Source: DASXRC01 sp036506495
GTDB lineage: Bacteria > Actinomycetota > Actinomycetes > Mycobacteriales > Micromonosporaceae
Length of the DNA: 64,000 nucleotides
NCBI GenBank assembly: GCA_036506495.1
Contig: DASXRQ010000055.1
Span: forward strand, 29,849-93,848
Reading direction: 5' to 3'
Every line of letters begins with the position of its first letter. The first letter of the stretch is position 1. A program made the position numbers and the translations under genes. The notes below the pieces were generated by a model, which saw only the letters and a program-made list of their open reading frames with translations, did no database searches and was not told the origin of the DNA. This document shows positions 32,837-40,205 of the stretch, one piece after another.

Positions 32837-35829
32837 TCGCCAGTGAGCAGACCCAGCCGGTACGCCACCGCGGCCGCCTCGCCCCGGTTGGTGACCTCGA
32901 GCTTCGCGATGATGCGAGACACGTGCACGCTGGCGGTCTTGGGCGAGATGAACAGCCGCTCCGCGATCCTGCTGTTGCTGTGCCCCTCCGCGACGAGCCG
33001 GAGCACCTCCCGCTCACGGGCGGTCAGCGGGTCGGGTCCGGCGGCCACCGCCCCGGCGGCACGCAGGCCCGCGCGCCGCGCCAGCGTCGCCACCTCCGCG
33101 CGCAGCGGCGCGGCGTCGAGCTCGCCCGCGATCGCCCCGACCTCGAGCAGCGCCTCCGCGGCCGTGGCCCGCTCGCCGGCTCCGGCGGCGGCCTCGGCGA
33201 GTCCGAGCAGCGCCCGGGCCAGCGGGTAACGCTGCCCGTCGGCCCGCCGCGCCGTGACCGCGGCGCGCCATGCCGCCAGGGCGTCGTCACGCGGGGCGAG
33301 CACGGCCGCGACCTCGGCGGCGCCGGCGAACTCCGCCGGGTACCGCGCAGGCAGATCGCGGGCCTGTCGGCGTACCAGAGAAACCAGCTGGGCGTCGTCG
33401 GCGGCCGCGGCCGCGGCCGCGCGGGCGGCCTCCACCAGCAGCGGCCACGCGTAACGGGGCTCGAGGTCCAGGCGCGCATCGCCGAGCGCGACGGACGCGG
33501 CCGCGACGGCGGCCGCGAGGTCGCCGACGTCGTGGGCGGCCCGCACCTTCAGCTCTTGCAGCGACAGCCGCTGCCATGGGCTCAGGTACGGCTTGGACAG
33601 GAACGCGACCGCGCGGGCGGCGGCATCGGCGGCGCCGGGGCGGCCGCGCAGCAGCCACATACGGGCGCGCAGGTCCAGCGCGGGCACGGCCAGCGTCCCC
33701 GGCGGGTCGAGCCGGGCCGCCTCCGCGCAGATCGCCTCGACCTCGTCCCACCGGCCGAGCGCGGCGAGCGCCTCGGCGTGATTGGCGAGCAGGTACACGC
33801 CGGTGGTCCGGGTGATGCCGATCCGGGCCGCGTCGGGCAGTCCACGCCGAGCCGCCTCGGCCGACTCCGCGTAACGGCCCATCTCAAACAGCAGGTCGGA
33901 CAGGTTGACATGGGCACGGGTCAGCAGCGTGAGGTCACCCGCGTCGGCGGCCAGCTCCGCGGCCTCGCGCAACCGCGCCAGGCCCTGATCGCCGGGGATC
34001 CCCTTGGTGCACATGCCGATCGTGAGCGCCGCGCTCGCCAGCAGCGCCCCGTCGCCGATTCGCTCCGCCTCGGCCGCGACCTCCGCGGCCATGCGGTGGC
34101 CCTCGTCGCGATCAACCGACGCCATCGCACCGGCGATGTCCGCGAGGAGTTCGGCCCGCTCCGCCGACTCCGGCAGGCCCGAGATGATCCGGTACGCCTC
34201 GCGCAGCTCGTCCGCGCCGTCGCTCTTGCCGAACGTGCGGAACAGCTTGCCGCGGCGTACCAGAAGCTTGGCGGCGCGACGGGGCTCGGCGTCCGCGTCG
34301 ACCTCGGCCAGCGCGGCGCGGGCGAGCTTCATGGCCCGGTCGTGGTCGCCGGCGTGCAGCGCGGCGGACAGCGTGGACTCGAGCACGTCGAGGTGGCTCA
34401 GCCCGGTACGGTCCGCGGCGTCGGGCACCTGGTCCCACAGCTCGAGCACGCGCTCCAGCAGCCGGCGCTTCTCCGCGTAGGCGTACCGCTGGCCGGCAGC
34501 CTCGGCCGCGCGCACGGCGGCGGTGATGGCGCGGGCATGGTCGTGCGCGGCGTACCAGTGGTGGGCGATGCGGGCCGGCGCCCGGCCCCCGCCGGCCAGG
34601 GTGGGGTCGGCCTCGATCGCCGCGGCGTACCGGGCGTGCAGCCGGACCTGCTCACCGGGCAGCAGGTCGTCGTGGACGGCCTCGCGGACGAGGGCGTGGC
34701 GGAACTCATACTCGCCGTCCGGCTCCGCGACCACGAGCTGGGCGACCACGGCCTCGCGCAGCGCGGCCTCCAGCTCCACATCGGGTACGCCGGCCACCTC
34801 GGCGAGCAGGCGGTGTCCGATCCGGGTCCCGCCCGCGGCGGCGATGCGCAGCACGCGCTGGGTTCCCTCGGAGAGCCGATCGACCCGCGCCAGCAGCAGG
34901 TCCCGCAGCGAGTCGGGTAGCGGGCAGTCATCGAGGCCCGAGCAGGCGGCCAGCTCCTCGACGAAGAACGGGTTGCCCTGGGCGCGCTCGTGGATGTGGT
35001 CGACGGTCACCGATGTCGGCTCGTGACCGAGCAGGTCGGTCAGGATGGCCGCGGTCGCGTCCCGGTCGAGCCGGTCCAGCTCCTGCCGCTCGACGCTGCG
35101 GACGCGGTCGAGCTCGGCGAGGAACGCCCGCAGCGGGTGTCCGCGGTGCAGCTCGTCGGAGCGGTAGGTGCCGATCACGAGCAGCTTGGCCCGGCGCGCC
35201 GAGCGGACCAGGTAGCCGAGCAGATCGCGCGTGGAGCGGTCCGCCCAGTGCAGATCCTCGAGCACGATGACCAGCGGTCGCTCGGCCGCCCGCTCGGCGA
35301 GCAGGCCGGCGACCAGGTCGTACAGGTAGCCGCGGCTGAGCTCGGTCGCGGGCGGCGGCCCGGTCGAGCCGAGCTCGGGCAGCAGCCGGGCGAACTCCTG
35401 CTCGTGCCCGGCGAACGCATCCCGACCGTCCCAGCGCAACAGGTCACGCAGGGCCCCCACGAACGGCGCGAACGGCAGCCCCTCCTCGCCGAGCTCCAGG
35501 CACTGGCCGGCGAGCAGCCGGGCGTCTCCGTCCAGCCCGCTCGTGAACTCCTCCACGAGGCGGGTCTTGCCGACGCCGGCCTCACCGCCGACGAGCACGA
35601 CGGCTGGTTCGTCCCCGCGCGCCCGCTTCAGCGCGTCGTGCAGCATCGAGATCTCGGCGTCCCGGCCGACGAACACGGAGCTGCTGGCGCGAAGGGTCAT
35701 CGCATCGAGCATGCCACGCCGGGCCCGGGCGGCCGCCCCCGTGCCGGCTGCCCGAGCGCCCGTCGCCCCCGCGTCTGCCCGACCCGCGTCGGCCGGCCCC
35801 GCGTCGGCCCGCCCCAAGTCGGTGGTCAC
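32833..35829 (-). CDS. Large ATP-binding LuxR-family (LAL) transcriptional regulator
   Basis: A 998-residue regulator. An N-terminal STAND-type ATPase (about 50-330 after a short Ala/Asp/Gly-rich start) has Walker A GGEAGVGKTRL and Walker B PLVIVLEDLHWAD. A long helical TPR-like middle (about 380-920) follows. The C-terminal LuxR helix-turn-helix is DPLTAREREVLRLVAEG, then NSRIAERLFISPKTASVHV. LAL proteins typically activate pathway genes on binding an effector; no target is evident. The start is GTG 35829 because it overlaps the upstream small gene by four bases (GTGA); ATG 35712 and 35700 are alternatives that would drop the low-complexity start GRADAGPADAGRADAG. Confidence 0.88.
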   Translation of the reverse strand: MTTDLGRADAGPADAGRADAGATGARAAGTGAAARARRGMLDAMTLRASSSVFVGRDAEISMLHDALKRARGDEPAVVLVGGEAGVGKTRLVEEFTSGLDGDARLLAGQCLELGEEGLPFAPFVGALRDLLRWDGRDAFAGHEQEFARLLPELGSTGPPPATELSRGYLYDLVAGLLAERAAERPLVIVLEDLHWADRSTRDLLGYLVRSARRAKLLVIGTYRSDELHRGHPLRAFLAELDRVRSVERQELDRLDRDATAAILTDLLGHEPTSVTVDHIHERAQGNPFFVEELAACSGLDDCPLPDSLRDLLLARVDRLSEGTQRVLRIAAAGGTRIGHRLLAEVAGVPDVELEAALREAVVAQLVVAEPDGEYEFRHALVREAVHDDLLPGEQVRLHARYAAAIEADPTLAGGGRAPARIAHHWYAAHDHARAITAAVRAAEAAGQRYAYAEKRRLLERVLELWDQVPDAADRTGLSHLDVLESTLSAALHAGDHDRAMKLARAALAEVDADAEPRRAAKLLVRRGKLFRTFGKSDGADELREAYRIISGLPESAERAELLADIAGAMASVDRDEGHRMAAEVAAEAERIGDGALLASAALTIGMCTKGIPGDQGLARLREAAELAADAGDLTLLTRAHVNLSDLLFEMGRYAESAEAARRGLPDAARIGITRTTGVYLLANHAEALAALGRWDEVEAICAEAARLDPPGTLAVPALDLRARMWLLRGRPGAADAAARAVAFLSKPYLSPWQRLSLQELKVRAAHDVGDLAAAVAAASVALGDARLDLEPRYAWPLLVEAARAAAAAAADDAQLVSLVRRQARDLPARYPAEFAGAAEVAAVLAPRDDALAAWRAAVTARRADGQRYPLARALLGLAEAAAGAGERATAAEALLEVGAIAGELDAAPLRAEVATLARRAGLRAAGAVAAGPDPLTAREREVLRLVAEGHSNSRIAERLFISPKTASVHVSRIIAKLEVTNRGEAAAVAYRLGLLTGD

Positions 35830-36035
35830 GGCAGCGCGGGGGTACGGGAGCCGGCGTGCCCGCCGCGGGAGTGGTCGGGAGTGGCCCGGCCGAGCGCGTG
35901 GCGGAGTCGGCCCCACCGGCGGCCGCGTGACTTCCCACGCAGGCAGCGCACGAGCCGGTCGCGGTCCGCGGCGGCGCGCAGCTCGGCCGCGTGGTCGGCC
36001 TGCAGGCTGAGCATGGTGTGCGGATTCTGGATCAT
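35826..36035 (-). CDS. Small basic protein translationally coupled to the LAL regulator
   Basis: A 69-residue Arg/His-rich protein, starting MIQNPHTMLSLQADHAAEL, with an early amphipathic helix (about 8-30) and a very basic middle (RCLRGKSRGRRWGRLRHALG). I do not recognise a family with certainty; short proteins of this pattern occur upstream of other actinobacterial genes. ATG 36035 is placed seven bases after GAGGTG. A GTG nine bases further upstream lies within that motif and is less likely. Its TGA overlaps the regulator GTG, suggesting coupled translation. Confidence 0.55.
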   Translation of the reverse strand: MIQNPHTMLSLQADHAAELRAAADRDRLVRCLRGKSRGRRWGRLRHALGRATPDHSRGGHAGSRTPALP

Positions 36036-36173
36036 CTGTGTCACCTCGTTAAGGGCGTCTCATCGCTGACGTGTCGACTGTCGTCGCGAAGGCGGCGGCC
36101 CGGCATGAGAGCGATGCCTGATCTTTAGCCGCCGCGGATGCCTTACCTCAGCGGGCGGCCGCCGCGTACGCCC

Positions 36174-36186
36174 GTAAGGTCCTTAC
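36174..36186. repeat. Palindrome GTAAGG-T-CCTTAC in the DUF4191/small gene divergent region
   Basis: A perfect 13-bp palindrome, with an additional CCTTAC at 36141-36146. It lies 54 bp before the DUF4191 start and 139 bp before the small gene. It could be an operator; no regulator is known. Confidence 0.35.
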
Positions 36187-36239
36187 GCGGCGACCGCCGC
36201 CCCTCATGTCCGGTGCCGCCGGCCACTAGACTCGGCGCC

Positions 36240-36929
36240 ATGGCAAAGCCCCAGGAGAAGGTCTCATTCGGCCAGCGGCTGAAGCAGATCGGGATGGTTT
36301 TCTCATTCACGGCGAAGAACGACCGCGCGTTCATCCCCCTCGTCGCCGTGGCGACCGTGATCCCGCTCGCGCTGACCGTGGTCGCGGCGCTCCTGCTGGG
36401 CCCGCTGTGGATCCCGGTCGGCATCCTGTTCGCGGTGCTCGCTGTCCTGATCGTGCTGAACCTGCGGTCGAACAAGGCCATGATGGCGGCGGCCGAGGGC
36501 CAGCCGGGCGCCGCGGCGTCGATCCTCGAGACGATGCGGGGCGACTGGCGGGTGACGCCGGCCGTCAGCTCAACGACGCAGTTCGACATGGTGCACCTGG
36601 TCATCGGCCGGCCCGGTGTGATCCTGCTCGCCGAGGGCCAGCCGCAGCGGGTGAGGGGGCTGCTCGCCCAGGAGAAGCGTCGCCTGGCGCGGGTGATCGG
36701 GACCGCGCCCTTGTACGACTACGTCGTCGGGCAGGGCGAGAATGAGCTGCCGATCCGCAGGCTGCGGATGACGCTGATGAAGCTGCCGCGCAACCTCAGC
36801 GGCAAGGAGGTCAACGCGCTGGATAAGCGGCTCAAGGCGCTGAGCGCGCGGCCGCAGATGCCGAAGGGCGCAATCCCGAAGAACATGCGACCGGCCAAGG
36901 GCCAGTTCCGCCAGACGCGCAACCGCTAG
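36240..36929 (+). CDS. DUF4191 membrane protein
   Basis: Actinobacterial membrane protein of unknown function, always near lipA and glnA. The 229 residues begin MAKPQEKVSFGQRLKQIGMV. Two adjacent membrane helices follow (about 32-52 and 55-75), then a cytoplasmic domain with SSTTQFDMVHLVIGRPGVIL and LPRNLSGKEVNALDKRLKAL. The basic C-terminus ends in QFRQTRNR. ATG 36240 gives the usual family start. It corresponds to Rv2219. It is convergent with the RDD gene. Confidence 0.87.
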   Translation: MAKPQEKVSFGQRLKQIGMVFSFTAKNDRAFIPLVAVATVIPLALTVVAALLLGPLWIPVGILFAVLAVLIVLNLRSNKAMMAAAEGQPGAAASILETMRGDWRVTPAVSSTTQFDMVHLVIGRPGVILLAEGQPQRVRGLLAQEKRRLARVIGTAPLYDYVVGQGENELPIRRLRMTLMKLPRNLSGKEVNALDKRLKALSARPQMPKGAIPKNMRPAKGQFRQTRNR

Positions 36930-36944
36930 CCCCCGGGCCGCCCG

Positions 36945-37343
36945 CTACGTCGCCCGGACCATGATCGAGCCCGCGGCGCGGTCGTGCAGCCCACGTCCGT
37001 AGCGGTCCATGACCAACGCGGGGACCACCAGGCACAGCAGTACGCCGCGCAGGAGGGCCCGGGGCACCCCGATGAGCCCGCCGTCGGCGTACGACACGCA
37101 CCGGATCCGCGCCAGATACATCCCCGGCGTCTGGGCGAAGAGCCCGAGGAACAGTCCGTACTCCGCGATCAGCACGACGAGGGGCGGCCAGCCGTCGCGC
37201 AGCGGGTCACCGAGGAAGTTGCTGAGCAGCAGGCAGAGCGTCCAGTCGACGAGCAGGGCGATGAACCGACGGCCCACGCTCGGCGGAACGAAGCGGCTCT
37301 CGGCGGTCGGTGCCGGGCCGGTCTCGTTGGGTTGCGCTGCCAC
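36945..37343 (-). CDS. RDD family membrane protein
   Basis: A 132-residue membrane protein with three to four hydrophobic segments. The name-giving arginine and aspartates are seen as RRFIALLVDW (about 25-34) and later DRYGRGLHDRAAGSI near the C-terminus. RDD proteins have no settled function; some are thought to be transporters. It corresponds to Rv2219A by order. It is divergent from glnA1, with 467 bp between the starts that hold three hairpins and a GlnR-type site. Confidence 0.85.
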   Translation of the reverse strand: MAAQPNETGPAPTAESRFVPPSVGRRFIALLVDWTLCLLLSNFLGDPLRDGWPPLVVLIAEYGLFLGLFAQTPGMYLARIRCVSYADGGLIGVPRALLRGVLLCLVVPALVMDRYGRGLHDRAAGSIMVRAT

Positions 37344-37382
37344 GGAACGTCACCCTATCGCGGTGCTGTCCCAAGATTGACG

Positions 37383-37441
37383 CAACCTCGCGAGGGTTGA
37401 GCTGTCCCACGGCTGTCGATCGCCCAACCTTGACAAGGTTG
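37383..37441. repeat. Two hairpins with CAACC/GGTTG arms
   Basis: CAACCTCGCGAGGGTTG (37383-37399) and CAACCTT-GAC-AAGGTTG (37425-37441). The words resemble the arms of the hairpin at 17385-17444 (CAACCTGTGCGAG). They lie upstream of both divergent genes, so they cannot be simple terminators of either. Confidence 0.6.
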
Positions 37442-37510
37442 ACTCGAGTCTCTCGTGGAAGCGCGACTCGCGGGGCGAATGTCAGCGCTCATCGCCGATG
37501 CCTAGAGGAC

Positions 37511-37562
37511 GCGATCGTGGAACGGACGAGGGCCCAAAGCACCTCGTCCGTGCCACGATCGC
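37511..37562. repeat. 21-bp hairpin in the glnA1 upstream region
   Basis: Left arm 37511-37531 (starts GCGATCGTGGAACGGACGAG) pairs with 37542-37562 at 20 of 21 positions, with a ten-base loop. CCTAG and CTAGG lie just outside. It is located in a divergent region, so termination of a flanking gene is not the obvious role. Confidence 0.7.
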
Positions 37563-37715
37563 TAGGCCGACCGCGTCGCCGGGCCCAACTCCGCCAAAAT
37601 TGGGCGGTTCGGGCTCGCAGGCCCGCGCGACGCGCCAGCCCCCCTGGCGAGGCCAGCACGGCCACGACGATTGCGATGACCTTGTGCGATGATCTTGTGA
37701 TCGGACCACGGCGAC

Positions 37716-37731
37716 GTAACACGGCGGAAAC
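37716..37731 (+). promoter_or_regulatory. GlnR-type box upstream of glnA1
   Basis: GTAAC-ACGGCG-GAAAC fits the actinobacterial GlnR half-box GTnAC-N6-GAAAC exactly. It lies 80-95 bp before the TTG start of glnA1. In Streptomyces GlnR activates glnA under nitrogen limitation (established). I see no second matching pair at the usual distance, so the site may be a single box. Confidence 0.65.
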
Positions 37732-37799
37732 AATCCAGATATGCCCGGGCAACGGCGCGGCCATACCGTCGCGACCAGCCAGCACCCGTGGACCGTGCC

Positions 37800-37805
37800 A
37801 GGAGG
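37800..37805 (+). promoter_or_regulatory. Shine-Dalgarno AGGAGG that fixes the TTG start of glnA1
   Basis: AGGAGG ends five bases before TTG 37811. No ATG or GTG lies at a suitable distance, and TTG gives exactly the expected GlnA N-terminus (MFANPEELLRYLKNEDV). Confidence 0.85.
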
Positions 37806-37810
37806 CCGTT

Positions 37811-39235
37811 TTGTTCGCCAACCCCGAGGAACTCCTGCGATACCTCAAGAACGAGGACGTGAAGTTCGTCGACGTACGCTTCTGTGACCTGCCGGGCGTG
37901 ATGCAGCACTTCACCGTGCCCGCGGAGACCTTCGACGAGACCGTGTTCAGCGACGGCCTCGCGTTCGACGGGTCATCGATCCGCGGCTTCCAGCAGATCC
38001 ACGAGTCGGACATGCTGCTGCTGCCGGACGTCGCGACCTCGTTCCTGGACCCGTTCCGCACCCAGAAGACGGTCGCGCTGAACTTCTTCATCCACGATCC
38101 GTTCACGCGTGAGGCGTACTCCCGGGACCCGCGGAACATCGCCAAGAAGGCCGAGGCGTTCCTCGCCGCCGGCGGCGTGGCGGACACCGCGTACTTCGGA
38201 CCGGAGGCGGAGTTCTACATCTTCGACTCGATCCGCTACGACACGACGGCGAACGAGGGCTACTACCACATCGACTCCATCGAGGGTGCCTGGAACTCCG
38301 GCCGGCAGGAGGAGGGCGGCAACCTCGGGTACAAGACCGGGTACAAGGCCGGCTACTTCCCGGTCCCGCCGAAGGACCACTACGCGGACCTGCGGGACGC
38401 GATGGTACGCAACCTCATCGACGTCGGCCTCACCGTGGAGAAGGCGCACCACGAGGTGGGCACCGCCGGCCAGGCCGAGATCAACTACAGGTTCTCGACG
38501 CTCCTGCACGGGGCCGACACCCTGCAGCTGTACAAGTACATCCTCAAGAACACCGCGTGGGCGAACGGCAAGACCGTGACCTTCATGCCCAAGCCCCTGT
38601 TCGGCGACAACGGTTCCGGAATGCACACCCACCAGAGCCTGTGGCTGAACGGCGAGCCGCTGTTCTACGACGAGACCGGGTACGCCGGGCTGTCCGACAT
38701 CGCCCGCTGGTACATCGGTGGCCTGCTGCACCACGCGCCCTCGTTGTTGGCATTCACGAACCCGACCGTCAACTCGTACCGCCGGCTCGTGCCCGGCTTC
38801 GAGGCCCCGGTCAACCTCGTCTACTCGCAGCGCAACCGCTCGGCCTGCGCCCGGATCCCGGTGACCGGCTCCAACCCGAAGGCCAAGCGGGTCGAGTTCC
38901 GCGTGCCGGACCCGTCCAGTAACCCGTACCTCGCGTTCTCCGCGATGCTCATGGCCGGTCTCGACGGCATCAAGAACAAGATCGAGCCGCCGGAGCCGAT
39001 CGACAAGGACCTGTACGACCTGCCGCCGGACGAGTTCGCCAGCGTCAAGCAGACGCCGGGTTCGCTGCCCGAGGTGCTCGCCGCGCTGGAGACCGACCAC
39101 GAGTACCTGCTCGACGGCGGCGTCTTCACGCCCGACCTGATCGAGACCTGGGTCGACTTCAAGCGGGAGAACGAGATCGACCCGGTGCGGCTGCGGCCGA
39201 CGCCGCACGAGTTTGCGATGTACTTCGACTGCTAG
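37811..39235 (+). CDS. glnA: Type I glutamine synthetase, adenylylation-regulated
   Basis: Main ammonium-assimilating glutamine synthetase; forms a cytoplasmic dodecamer. From TTG 37811 the protein has 474 residues, the usual length. Signature regions are FDGSSIRGFQQIHESDM (about 55-71), YFGPEAEFYIFD, the ATP loop KPLFGDNGSGMHTHQSLW and NRSACARIP. The adenylylation site is Tyr402 in DKDLYDLPP, so it is the GSI-beta form controlled by GlnE, which is encoded 7 kb downstream. A GlnR-type box and a strong Shine-Dalgarno precede it. It corresponds to Rv2220. Confidence 0.96.
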   Translation: MFANPEELLRYLKNEDVKFVDVRFCDLPGVMQHFTVPAETFDETVFSDGLAFDGSSIRGFQQIHESDMLLLPDVATSFLDPFRTQKTVALNFFIHDPFTREAYSRDPRNIAKKAEAFLAAGGVADTAYFGPEAEFYIFDSIRYDTTANEGYYHIDSIEGAWNSGRQEEGGNLGYKTGYKAGYFPVPPKDHYADLRDAMVRNLIDVGLTVEKAHHEVGTAGQAEINYRFSTLLHGADTLQLYKYILKNTAWANGKTVTFMPKPLFGDNGSGMHTHQSLWLNGEPLFYDETGYAGLSDIARWYIGGLLHHAPSLLAFTNPTVNSYRRLVPGFEAPVNLVYSQRNRSACARIPVTGSNPKAKRVEFRVPDPSSNPYLAFSAMLMAGLDGIKNKIEPPEPIDKDLYDLPPDEFASVKQTPGSLPEVLAALETDHEYLLDGGVFTPDLIETWVDFKRENEIDPVRLRPTPHEFAMYFDC

Positions 39236-39251
39236 ATCCCATCGCGCCGCC

Positions 39252-39323
39252 GCGCGGTCGATCTAGGGCGAAATCTGGTCGCTGGAGATCAGTTAGCCAG
39301 AACTAGCCCTAGATCGACCGCGC
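39252..39323. terminator. Perfect 18-bp hairpin between convergent glnA1 and lipoprotein genes
   Basis: GCGCGGTCGATCTAGGGC (39252-39269) pairs perfectly with 39306-39323. The 36-base interval has a further weak CTGG/CCAG pair. It lies 17 bp after the glnA1 stop and 19 bp from the lipoprotein stop, a good place for a bidirectional terminator. It shares TCGATCTAGG with the hairpin at 10658-10716. Confidence 0.75.
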
Positions 39324-39341
39324 AGGGAGCGGGGGCCGGGG

Positions 39342-40163
39342 TCAGCCGGTGAAGCGCACGAGCTCGTCGCGCACGTTGCCGGCCGTGACGTCCACGGTGA
39401 GCACCTCGCCGACGCCGCGAGCGTAGTACTTGCGCTCCAGCACGTCGGGCTCGAGCGGCGTGGTCTCCCTGGTCATCACCATGCCGTTGTAGGACCCGGT
39501 CGGCACCGTGGCGTGGTCGGTGACGCTGAGCACCTGGGCCATGTCCTCGGCCCGTCCCTTGTAGAACTCCTGCCGGTAGCGGTCGCCGACCCGTGGCTGG
39601 GCCGGCATGATGATGCCCGGTTGGGCGCCGTGGACGCCCGCCTGCCAGGAGCCCATCGTGCTCGACACCCTGCCGTTCTCGTACTCCTTCGTGTCCTCGC
39701 CGAAGTACCAGACGTTGCCGGCTCCGTCCTGGGCGTACCAGTCGAGGGTATCCTCGGCGAGCTTGCCGTCGAGCCGGACCGTGTCGCGGACCTCGACGCA
39801 CGTCACGCCCATGAGGGTCCGCGTCCTGCCCGTTACCATCACGACGGTGGTCTCCAGGCCGTCCTTGGTCTTCGACCGATAGTCCCAGCGCATGCCGGTG
39901 CGCAGTGGGAAGAACGGGTTGTCCACTGTGGAGCCGAACGCGGCCGGGTCGATGTGCGGCGCGTACGCCCCGGTGACCGGCGCGGCCGAGCCGGCCGGCA
40001 GCGCCGGCGAGCCGGCCGGGCCAGCCGGGCTGGCCGGGCTGGCCGGGCTGGCCGGGCTGGCCGTCGTGGGCGCGGCGGCGGGAGGGCTCCCGCCGCCGCT
40101 GCACGCGGTCGCCACCAACGCGACCGACGCAACGACCAGAATGGAACGTCTTCTGAGGGTCAT
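39342..40163 (-). CDS. Predicted lipoprotein, probable target of the adjacent two-component system
   Basis: A 273-residue exported lipoprotein. The signal peptide ends in the lipobox VATAC (Cys21), then a Gly/Pro/Ser/Ala linker with SPA repeats (about 35-60). The mature domain (about 70-273) contains VDNPFFPLRTGMRWDYRSKT, VTCVEVRDTV, DWYAQDGAGNVWYFGED and KYYARGVGEV. These are features of a family of secreted actinobacterial proteins without known function. ATG 40163 lies 43 bp after the histidine kinase stop. A TTCAG direct repeat in that gap matches the one before the response regulator. Confidence 0.8.
   Translation of the reverse strand: MTLRRRSILVVASVALVATACSGGGSPPAAAPTTASPASPASPASPAGPAGSPALPAGSAAPVTGAYAPHIDPAAFGSTVDNPFFPLRTGMRWDYRSKTKDGLETTVVMVTGRTRTLMGVTCVEVRDTVRLDGKLAEDTLDWYAQDGAGNVWYFGEDTKEYENGRVSSTMGSWQAGVHGAQPGIIMPAQPRVGDRYRQEFYKGRAEDMAQVLSVTDHATVPTGSYNGMVMTRETTPLEPDVLERKYYARGVGEVLTVDVTAGNVRDELVRFTG
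40025..40060. repeat. 9-bp tandem repeat coding for SPA units in the lipoprotein
   Basis: Four exact copies of CCGGGCTGG (plus-strand reading) at 40025-40060 encode a Ser-Pro-Ala run in the linker after the lipobox. Confidence 0.85.
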
Positions 40164-40187
40164 GCCGCGCAGACTGCAACGAAACCG

Positions 40188-40203
40188 CTGAAGGCACGCT
40201 GAA
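40188..40203 (-). promoter_or_regulatory. TTCAG direct repeat before the lipoprotein gene
   Basis: On the minus strand, TTCAGCGTGCCTTCAG has two TTCAG words 11 bp apart, 25-40 bp before the start codon. The same arrangement at the same distance precedes the response-regulator gene. OmpR-type regulators bind such direct repeats. Confidence 0.6.
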
Positions 40204-40205
40204 CG

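Larger units (their letters stand above)
37344..37810. other. 467-bp intergenic region between RDD and glnA1 with hairpins and promoter
   Basis: No gene is seen here. From left to right there are two short hairpins (37383-37441), the ACTCGAGT palindrome (37442-37449), a 21-bp hairpin (37511-37562) and about 150 bp of lower G+C. The GlnR-like box (37716-37731) and the glnA1 Shine-Dalgarno (37800-37805) follow. The glnA1 promoter is expected near the GlnR box. Confidence 0.7.
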
